From positions 558,001-622,000 of the forward strand of contig JAWKHH010000005.1 in assembly GCA_041394945.1 (NCBI GenBank): a DNA stretch of 64,000 nt, given 5' to 3'. The translations under genes and the position numbers were made by a program. Numbering within the stretch: position 1 is the first letter of the stretch; each line of letters starts with the position of its first letter. Shown here in pieces: positions 44,740 through 51,788 of this stretch. Source of the DNA: Bryobacteraceae bacterium (lineage in GTDB: Bacteria > Acidobacteriota > Terriglobia > Bryobacterales > Bryobacteraceae). The notes under the pieces were generated by a model that was not told the origin of the DNA, ran no database searches, and worked only from the letters and a program-made list of their open reading frames with translations.

Positions 44740-47232
44740 ATGCTGCGTGACGCAATACGCTCCTTGCGCAAGAACCCCGGATTGATCGCCATCGCCATCC
44801 TCTCGCTGAGCCTGGGCATCGGGGCCAATACGGCGATCTTCAGCCTCCTTGACCAAATCCTGCTGCGAATGCTTCCGGTTGAGGCGCCGGAGCGGCTGGT
44901 GCAACTGGCGGCGCGCGGGCCGCACTATGGGAGCAACACGGGGTCGAACGCGATGTCGTATCCGATGTACAAGGATTTCCGCGACAAGGCGGAGGTGTTC
45001 GACGGCGTCCTCTGCCGGTACGCGGTGGATTACAGCCTGGGCTACGCCGGGCGGACGGAGCGAATCCGCGGCGAGCTGGTTTCCGGGAACTATTTCCAGG
45101 TGCTGGGCGTGGGTGCGGCGCTGGGGCGGACGTTCACGCCGGATGACGACAAAACGCCAGGGGGGCATCCGATTGTCATGCTGGCGTACGATTTCTGGCG
45201 GTCGCGCTTCGCCGGCGATGAGGGCATCGTCGGCAAGCGGATCGTGCTGAACAACCAGACGATGACGGTGATCGGCGTGGCGCGGCAGGGCTTTTTCGGC
45301 GTGGAGGTGGGCGAGCAGATCAAGGTTTTCACGCCGCTGATGATGTACGAGCGGATGATGCCGCTGTTCGCGCAGTTCTACACCCTCGAGAACCGGCGCG
45401 GGCGGTGGGTGAATGTGTTCGGACGGCTGAAGCCGGGCGTGAGCGCGGGCCAGGCGCAGGCCGCCGTCGCGCCGCTGTACCGGCAGATCATCGAAGACGA
45501 GGTGAAGCAGGCGGCGTTCGCCAACACCACCGAGTACACGCGCACGCAGTTTCTCACTTCGCGCATGGAGGTGTTTCCGGGGGCGACGGGAAGGTCCCAG
45601 TTCCGGCGCTTTCTCGAGACGCCGCTGTACGTGCTGATGGCGCTGACGGGGCTGGTGCTGTTGATCGCGTGCGCGAACGTGGCGAATCTGCTGATTGTGC
45701 GAGCGGCGGCGCGGCAGAAGGAGATGGCGGTGCGGCTGGCGCTCGGGTCGAGCAAGGCGAGGATCGCCGGGCAGTTGTTGATGGAGAGTCTGCTGCTGGC
45801 CGGGGCGGCGACGGCGATCGGGGTGGCGCTGAGCGGGGTGTTGGTGCGGGCGTTGCTGGCGACGTTCACCGGGGGCGAGCAGGTGCTGACGATTCACGCG
45901 TCGCCGGAGCCGCGCGTGCTGCTGTTCGCCGCTGCGGTAGGCCTGGCGACGGCGCTCCTGTTCGGGCTCGCGCCCGCGTTGCAGGCCGGGCGGCAGAGCG
46001 TGGCCGGCACACTCAAGGACGAATCGGGATCGGTATCGGGCGGCGGCAGCCACGCGCGCTTGCGGAAGGCGCTGGTGACGGCGCAGGTGGCCCTGTCGCT
46101 GCTGCTGCTGATCGCCTCCGGACTGTTCGTGCGCACCCTCGCCAACCTGCGCGACGTGAATCCGGGGTTCGTCACCAACCGGCTCTACACGTTTCAGGTG
46201 GACCCGCGGGCGAACGGCTACGACGCCGACCGCACGCGGCTGTTCTACCGGGACCTGGCGGCGCGGTTGGGCTCGATGCCGGGTTCGGAGAGTTCGGCGT
46301 ATTCGATCGTGCGGCTGCTCGACGGCAACGAATGGGACTCGACGATCACGGTGGAGGGGCATCAGGCGGCGCCGGGCGAGCGGATGAATCCGCACTTCAA
46401 CTACCTGAGCCCGGGCTTCTTCAAGACGATCCACGCGCCGGTGACGGCCGGCCGCGAGTTCACCGAGGCCGACGTGATGAACGCGCCGAAGGTGTGCGTA
46501 GTGAACGAGTCCTTTTCCAAGCACTACTTCCCCAAGGGCGGCGCCATCGGGCGGCGCATCGGGATGGGCGGGAACCCGGGGACGAAGACCGATATCGAGA
46601 TTGTCGGGATCGTGGCGGACCTCAAGTACGAGAGTCTGCGTGACGAGATCCCGAGGCAGGTGTTCATCCCGTTCGGGCAGGTGCCGTACGTCATGGAGGT
46701 GACTTCGTACACGCGCTCCGCGCTTTCGGCGGACGAGTTCTTCGCGGCCGTGCGCAAGGCGGTGTCGAGCATGGACCCGAACCTTCCGGTGTACGAGATG
46801 CGCACGCTCGACCAGCAGTTGGACCGGTCATTGACCACGGAGCGGCTGATCGCGTCTCTATCGGGCGCCTTCGGCGTGCTGGCGACGCTGCTCGCGGTGA
46901 TCGGGCTGTATGGGGTGATGACGTACACGGTGAGCCAACGGTCGCGTGAGATCGGGATTCGGATGGCGCTGGGGGCGGACGGAGCGCGGATCGCGGGAAT
47001 GGTGCTGCGGGAGGTGGCTCTGCTGGTGGGGATCGGCGTAGCGGTGGCGCTGCCGGCCTACTTCGGCTTGGCGCGCTTCGTACGGTCGCAGTTGTACGGG
47101 GTTACCACCGGTGATGCGATGGTCGTGGCGGGCGCGGTGGTGTTGCTTGGCGCGGTGGCGCTGGGGGCGGGTTACCTGCCGGCGAGGCGGGCGGGGGCCA
47201 TGAGTCCGCTACGGGTGCTGCGGTACGAGTAG
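44740..47232 (+). CDS. MacB/FtsX-type duplicated permease (acidobacterial type)
   Basis: 830 aa. Starts MLRDAIRSLRKNPGLIA, TM1 about 15-40, a periplasmic MacB_PCD region (SYPMYKDFRDKAEVF, VLGVGAALGRTF), FtsX permease half one about 290-420, a second periplasmic domain, and a second FtsX region at about 700-830 ending PLRVLRYE. Matches the 'acidobacterial duplicated orphan permease' architecture, which lacks an adjacent MacB ATPase; none is seen here. A TTG-initiated extension to 44701 is possible but ATG 44740 is better. Confidence 0.9.
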   Translation: MLRDAIRSLRKNPGLIAIAILSLSLGIGANTAIFSLLDQILLRMLPVEAPERLVQLAARGPHYGSNTGSNAMSYPMYKDFRDKAEVFDGVLCRYAVDYSLGYAGRTERIRGELVSGNYFQVLGVGAALGRTFTPDDDKTPGGHPIVMLAYDFWRSRFAGDEGIVGKRIVLNNQTMTVIGVARQGFFGVEVGEQIKVFTPLMMYERMMPLFAQFYTLENRRGRWVNVFGRLKPGVSAGQAQAAVAPLYRQIIEDEVKQAAFANTTEYTRTQFLTSRMEVFPGATGRSQFRRFLETPLYVLMALTGLVLLIACANVANLLIVRAAARQKEMAVRLALGSSKARIAGQLLMESLLLAGAATAIGVALSGVLVRALLATFTGGEQVLTIHASPEPRVLLFAAAVGLATALLFGLAPALQAGRQSVAGTLKDESGSVSGGGSHARLRKALVTAQVALSLLLLIASGLFVRTLANLRDVNPGFVTNRLYTFQVDPRANGYDADRTRLFYRDLAARLGSMPGSESSAYSIVRLLDGNEWDSTITVEGHQAAPGERMNPHFNYLSPGFFKTIHAPVTAGREFTEADVMNAPKVCVVNESFSKHYFPKGGAIGRRIGMGGNPGTKTDIEIVGIVADLKYESLRDEIPRQVFIPFGQVPYVMEVTSYTRSALSADEFFAAVRKAVSSMDPNLPVYEMRTLDQQLDRSLTTERLIASLSGAFGVLATLLAVIGLYGVMTYTVSQRSREIGIRMALGADGARIAGMVLREVALLVGIGVAVALPAYFGLARFVRSQLYGVTTGDAMVVAGAVVLLGAVALGAGYLPARRAGAMSPLRVLRYE

Positions 47233-47526
47233 CCGGCCTGTGCAGCTTGCGACAGCTCGACCGGCGTCTTTTTGCGCGGGCACGGCGCGGCGGAGTCCTG
47301 CGTCGGCCAAGCGCCGTTTCGCCGGTGTGGTCCCTGTCAACGTCCGTCGTTCGGGCTATTGGACGCGGCGAGCGTCCGGCACTCCGGAAGCGGCTGGGAC
47401 CGGCCGCCGAGGGAAGCGCGGTTTGTGCCGTTTATTGGCGCCGGCTACAGTGTCGCAGTCGCGGAAAAGGGCGGAGTGGGTCCGGTCGCGGTCGTCAGAT
47501 TGGGGGCCGTTTTCCGGTAGGTGCGG
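47233..47526. other. Intergenic stretch without a supported gene
   Basis: About 290 nt between the permease and the broken toxin. Several Arg/Gly-rich open frames cross it on the plus strand, but none has a plausible start, domain or homology I recognise. Confidence 0.5.
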
Positions 47527-47909
47527 TCAGACCCGGACGATCTGCGGAATGTGATCGAAGTGACGGTCGCGCGCGTGGAGCGCGAGATTGTGCTGGAGAA
47601 CCAGCGCCGCGATCCAGATATCGTTGACCGGTATGGGTGTTCCCTGACGCCGGAGCTGCCGGTAGACGCCAGCGTAGTGGTGCCTGGTCTGGTCGTCGGC
47701 GTAGAGCACCCGGACTCCGGGCGTAAGAAGAACTTGTGGAGAACGAACTCGTTGTCGATTTGACGCTTCCCGTGCGCCAAAGCGGCGCGTAACTGGCCCA
47801 GCACTACAAACGGGAACACGATCTCCGTGGCTGCCTCCAGCAATTCAACCGTCTCCGGCACACCGTCACAGAGATCCACATACCGGTTTGTGTCGAGGGC
47901 GAGCGTCAC
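47527..47909 (-). pseudogene. Frameshifted VapC/FitB-type PIN toxin
   Basis: The N-terminal half (MTLALDTNRYVDLCDGV, with PIN Asp6) is in one frame; around 47724-47733, in the TTCTTCTT run, one base is missing and the remainder continues in the other frame as LYADDQTRHHYAGVY...VNDIWIAALVLQHN...ARDRHFDHI. A family-typical Glu in the LGELR motif reads Gln (LGQLRAAL), a further sign of loss of function. ATG 47909 overlaps the antitoxin stop, the standard VapBC layout. RNase activity is unlikely. Confidence 0.8.
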
Positions 47910-48149
47910 CGCCGGAGACTCTCGTCGACGCGGTCCTGATCCGCCAAAGCATCATCCACTGCTTTCTCCCGCTTCCAGGTTCCCGCGATTTCGCTCAGGT
48001 CTCGCCGCTGCTCGAGCTTGCCGGTGGCTCCGGAGCCGTCTCGTAACGCCTCGATGGCAATCTCGTTCAGGCTCTTCCCGGTTTCCCTGGCCCGAGCTCG
48101 TAAAGGCGGTGTCAACCGATTCCGGAATTCCTCGCAACGTGTATTGCAT
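47906..48149 (-). pseudogene. Frameshifted FitA/VapB-like antitoxin
   Basis: ATG 48149 gives MQYTLRGIPESVDTA, the start of a ribbon-helix-helix antitoxin; an extra T in the TTT at 48102-48104 (AAA on the plus strand) shifts the frame, after which LRARARETGKSLNEIAIEALRDG continues in frame to the stop at 47906-47908. Both halves together match the antitoxin family. Toxin and antitoxin therefore both carry one indel. Confidence 0.78.
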
Positions 48150-48175
48150 GCACGCATGACAGGCGATGCATGCAA
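48144..48175. promoter_or_regulatory. Perfect inverted repeat overlapping the antitoxin start (operator)
   Basis: TTGCATGCA (48144-48152) and TGCATGCAA (48167-48175) are perfect 9-bp inverted arms separated by 14 nt, spanning the antitoxin start codon. Such palindromes are typical autorepression sites of VapB/FitA-type antitoxins. It ends next to the stop of the SIMPL-like gene. Confidence 0.6.
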
Positions 48176-48757
48176 CTACTGAACGCCGCCTCCGGTGGCG
48201 CCGCCGCGCGAGGTGGCGAGGGCGAAGCGGACCGTCACCGAGAACGTCCCCTGGAGGTTGCTGGGGACGAATCCGAACCCGCCGGCAATGATGGCGCCGG
48301 CGTAGGCCTGCGGCGCTTCCGAAACACTGAGCACTTCTCCGACGCCTTTACCGGCGGCCTGCGCGAGCACCTCGGCCTCGCGGCGCGCTTCCGTGAGCAA
48401 CTCGCCGGTGAGGCGGCGCTTGGTTTCGCGGCGGGTGGCGGCGATGCGGTCCTGGAAGGCTCGCAGTTGATCGACCGGAATCGTGATGGTGAACTGATAC
48501 TGCAGCCGCGATTGCTCCGGTTGCGGGCCGAACTGCTGCGGCTGGATTCCGGAAAGGTTGCGCGAAGAGAGTCCAAGGTCGCCGACGGCCTCGAGTACGG
48601 CTTCGAGCGTGGTCTCGGCGGGCACGGCGGCGGCGACGTTGAAGGTCGCCTGCTCGGGCGCGAAGTCGACCGTTCGCAGGGCGGTGGTAGTGACGCCGTC
48701 GAGTTGGGCGTGCAGGGCCTTCGTCGATTGTAGTGCGCAGTGCGTGCGTCTCTGTGT
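48176..48757 (-). pseudogene. SIMPL-domain (DUF541) protein lacking a start and signal peptide
   Basis: The frame from 48757 to the stop at 48176 encodes a SIMPL-like domain: TTTALRTVDFAPEQATFNVAA, SRNLSGIQPQQFG, QYQFTITIPVDQLRAFQDRIA, then RRLTGELLTEARREAEVLAQAAGKGVGEVLSVSEA. A TGA at 48758-48760 closes the frame upstream, with no ATG or signal peptide; the only initiator is GTG 48625, which would delete the first strands. Likely 5'-truncated. If translated, the protein would stay in the cytosol. Confidence 0.6.
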
Positions 48758-48873
48758 TCACCCGATTCGCGACGGTGGTCTTGCGGGCCTCGTCTACTCC
48801 TCAATGGCATCCAGTGTGCTACGTATGAAAAGATCCCCGAAAAAATGATGAAGTACATGGAACCGATCCGAGT

Positions 48874-50001
48874 ATGATCCCGCGCCGATTTTTTCTTCTG
48901 GGCGCGATCCCCGCAATGCTGCTGGGGCAGGATTTCATTCCGCTTCGGGCGCGTAGTTGGACGACGACGATGCCCGACGCCGCACCCGTGTTTCCAATCG
49001 GTAAGCGCGTCCCCGCGTCCCATCCGCTGGGGCTGCCGCCGGTTCCCGTCCCCGACGATACGCCGCTTACCGAGGAGACGATCGCGCTCGGCCGGAAGCT
49101 GTTTTTCGATCCCGTGCTCTCGCGGGATCGCACGGTTTCGTGCGCCTCGTGCCACACGCCGTCGACGTTGCTTTCCGACCCACGCCGTGTGTCCACCGGG
49201 GTCGGCGGCAAGCCCGGTGCGCGCCAAAGCATGACGATCGTCGACGCCGTGTACGGGTTTTCGCTCTTCTGGGACGGCCGCGCTCTGACGCTCGAGGAGC
49301 AGGCGTCGCGGCCGGTGGCGGATCCGGACGAGATGGCGCACTCGCTGCTGGGCGTCGAACGGAAGCTTGGCGCGGATCCGGAATACGTGCGGCTGTTCGC
49401 CGAGGCGTGGGGTCCGGGTCCGATCCGCTGGGAGATGGTGGCAAAGTCGATTGCATCGTACGAACGGACTCTGCTGAGCGGCAACTCGCCGTTCGACCGC
49501 TATTTCTATGGCGGGGACAAGACAGCGATGAACGAATCCGCGATTCGCGGCCTCGAGCTGTTCCGCATGGCGACGCTGCTGGGGCCCAACTGCGTGAGCT
49601 GCCACCGCATTCTTCCCGAGCACGCCACCTTCACCGAAGTACGGTTTCACAACACCGGCGTGGCGTGGGACCCGGACGATCAGAGTTTCCGCGACGTAGG
49701 CCACTATGCGGTAACCGGCGATCCGAAAGACCTGGGGGCGTTCAAGGTGCCGACGCTGCGCAACATCGCGCTTACCGCGCCCTACATGCACGACGGCAGC
49801 ATGAAGACGCTGGAGGAAGTGGTGGATTTCTACTTCGAAGGCGGCCGCCCGAATCCGCATCTTTCCGGAGTGATGCCGCACCACGGCGTGCCCGCCATCC
49901 CGCCGGAGCAGGTTCCGCAGGCCAAGGCGGATCTGGTGGAGTTTATGAAGGCGCTCACGGGAGATCTTCCGGCGGGCGTTCATGCCGCGGGGGGAGAGTA
50001 A
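48874..50001 (+). CDS. Di-heme cytochrome c peroxidase (MauG/CcpA family)
   Basis: 375 aa. Signal peptide MIPRRFFLLGAIPAMLLGQ. Heme sites C90-AS-C93-H94 and C240-VS-C243-H244, plus FHNTGVAWDPDD and TAPYMHDGSMKTLEEVV typical of the family. Reduces H2O2 or modifies a protein in the periplasm. The next gene starts 5 nt after its stop, so they may be cotranscribed. Confidence 0.92.
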   Translation: MIPRRFFLLGAIPAMLLGQDFIPLRARSWTTTMPDAAPVFPIGKRVPASHPLGLPPVPVPDDTPLTEETIALGRKLFFDPVLSRDRTVSCASCHTPSTLLSDPRRVSTGVGGKPGARQSMTIVDAVYGFSLFWDGRALTLEEQASRPVADPDEMAHSLLGVERKLGADPEYVRLFAEAWGPGPIRWEMVAKSIASYERTLLSGNSPFDRYFYGGDKTAMNESAIRGLELFRMATLLGPNCVSCHRILPEHATFTEVRFHNTGVAWDPDDQSFRDVGHYAVTGDPKDLGAFKVPTLRNIALTAPYMHDGSMKTLEEVVDFYFEGGRPNPHLSGVMPHHGVPAIPPEQVPQAKADLVEFMKALTGDLPAGVHAAGGE

Positions 50002-50006
50002 GCGCC

Positions 50007-51788
50007 ATGAGAACCCCGTTGGCAGCATTTCTTCTCCTGGCGACGGCGATGCAGCCGGCCGCGGCGGCGCTCGACGGGCGGTATCACTTTGTCGAGATGC
50101 GCGTGCCGGAAGGCGGCACGGGCATCCGGACGATCGGTGGGTCGATCGAGTTCGACGGCGCCGGCGGATACCGGATCGTGGGGAAGTCCGCTAACGGCAA
50201 CGAGGCGGGCGTGGAGTTCGCGATCAACGGAGGCTATGCGGCTTCGACGAGCGGCGTCGCGATGGACGATCCGGCGGTGGGGGGCGGGCGGCTGACGCTG
50301 CAGGTGGCGCCGGACGCGTCGGTGGCGATCGGATCTTCGGCGGGCAGCGGCGATGGCTACGCGCTGTTCATAGCGGTGCGAGGGGGGAGCGGGGAATCGG
50401 CCGGCAACAGCGCGTTGTCGGGCCCGTACGCGGGCGCTTATCTGACGGCGGCGGGCGGCGCGGCGGCGGGCCTGGCCACGGCATTCACCGAGTTGACCGC
50501 CGACGGCGCGGGGAGCTTCACGGCCGCGCGGTGGAACGGGCACTCGGCGGCGATCGACGATATCAACCGGAGCGAGAGGAACGCGACCTCTTCGTACACG
50601 CTGCGCGGCGACGGGTCCGGAACGGCACTGTTCGCCGCACCGTCCGATTTCATCGCCGGCGATCGCGAGATCTTCGTTTCCGAAGGCGGCGAGTTTCTGC
50701 TGGCGACGTCGATGGGCGCGGGCGAGCGGGACATTCTCTTCGCCGTTCGGAAGGACCCGGGGGCGGTGGCGTTTCAATTCCGCGGGACCTACCGGATGGC
50801 GGAGCTGCTCGCCGAGAACGGATTCGTCTACCGGCCCGAGGAGGCCGTGTTCACGGCGGCGCTGGGGCTTGTCGTATCGGATTCGCAAGGCTCGGCGGTG
50901 GTTTCCGAACAACTCTACACGCGGAACCGGCGCATGAGCCTGACCACGATCAACCGGTATTCGCTGGGCGCGACGGGTTGGTTCGGGCCGGCGCCGCAGT
51001 TCGCCGTGAACAACTTCGCGCTCAGCGCCAGCGGGAGAGCCTTCGTGGGCGCATTGATCGGGACCGAAGGCGCGCTTTCGCTGGGACACGGAATCTTCGC
51101 CGGAATCCGGGCTGAGGCGGGAACGGGTTCAGGGCCGATGATCGATCCGCTGCGCGTGGCGACGCTCGCCGCGCCGGACCTGCCGGTGACCTCGGTTTCG
51201 GCCGGATCGTTGATCTGCCTGCAGGGTTCGGGGCTGGCGGCGTCGGCGGCTCGAGCGCCCGAAGGCACGCTCGCGGAAGAACTGGCGGATGTCCACGCGA
51301 CGTTGAACGGGGTGCGGCTGCCGCTGCTCTCGGTATCGGCGGGCCGCATCGACGCACGCATTCCGGAATCGGCGGCGGCCGGGGAGGCGAGCTTGATCGT
51401 GGAAGTGAACGGGCGCGCTTCGAATCCCGTGCCAATCGTGGTTGCGCCGTCGAGCCCGGCGCTGTTCGCGAGCCTGCCCAACGGCTCCGGCGCGGCGGTG
51501 GCGGCGCACTCGGACGGGTCGCTGGTGACGCGGACGCATCCAGCGGCGGCCGGCGAGACGGTCGTGATCTACGGGACCGGCCTGGGAGCCGGGAGCGACG
51601 TGCGGGTGCTGTTCGACGGCAAGGCGGGCGCGGTACTCTACGCGGGGCCGGCGCCCGGATATCCGGGCGTGGAACAGATCAACGTGACGCTGCCGGCGAT
51701 CACCGGGGGCAGGGCATCAGCAATGGTGGCGCTCGGCACGGGCGACTCCTTTACGGACCTGGCGGACCTTCCGGTTACTCTCGAGTAA
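50007..51788 (+). CDS. Secreted protein with Solibacter-type C-terminal domain
   Basis: 593 aa, signal peptide MRTPLAAFLLLATAMQPAAAA. The N-terminal 380 residues hold two repeats of a beta-rich module (RYHFVEMRVPEGGTGIRTIGG; FRGTYRMAELLAENGFVY). The last 210 residues (SLICLQGSGLA, RIDARIPESAAAGEASLIVE, ALFASLPNGSGAAVAAHSDG) match the Solibacter C-terminal domain known as TIGR03437, an IPT/TIG-like fold, and are the best lineage marker in the window. Function unknown. The stop overlaps the convergent PSD1 gene by 14 nt. Confidence 0.82.
   Translation: MRTPLAAFLLLATAMQPAAAALDGRYHFVEMRVPEGGTGIRTIGGSIEFDGAGGYRIVGKSANGNEAGVEFAINGGYAASTSGVAMDDPAVGGGRLTLQVAPDASVAIGSSAGSGDGYALFIAVRGGSGESAGNSALSGPYAGAYLTAAGGAAAGLATAFTELTADGAGSFTAARWNGHSAAIDDINRSERNATSSYTLRGDGSGTALFAAPSDFIAGDREIFVSEGGEFLLATSMGAGERDILFAVRKDPGAVAFQFRGTYRMAELLAENGFVYRPEEAVFTAALGLVVSDSQGSAVVSEQLYTRNRRMSLTTINRYSLGATGWFGPAPQFAVNNFALSASGRAFVGALIGTEGALSLGHGIFAGIRAEAGTGSGPMIDPLRVATLAAPDLPVTSVSAGSLICLQGSGLAASAARAPEGTLAEELADVHATLNGVRLPLLSVSAGRIDARIPESAAAGEASLIVEVNGRASNPVPIVVAPSSPALFASLPNGSGAAVAAHSDGSLVTRTHPAAAGETVVIYGTGLGAGSDVRVLFDGKAGAVLYAGPAPGYPGVEQINVTLPAITGGRASAMVALGTGDSFTDLADLPVTLE

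Noticed and set aside
47240..47554. Arg-rich plus-strand open frames beyond the permease
   Set aside because: No start with ribosome site, no domain, and they overlap the end of the broken toxin.
47906..48149. An active FitAB/VapBC module
   Set aside because: Both genes need an indel correction to give a complete protein; only the operator is intact.
48758..48760. TGA as a recoded selenocysteine codon in the SIMPL gene
   Set aside because: No SECIS-like hairpin recognised, and upstream sequence does not continue the protein.
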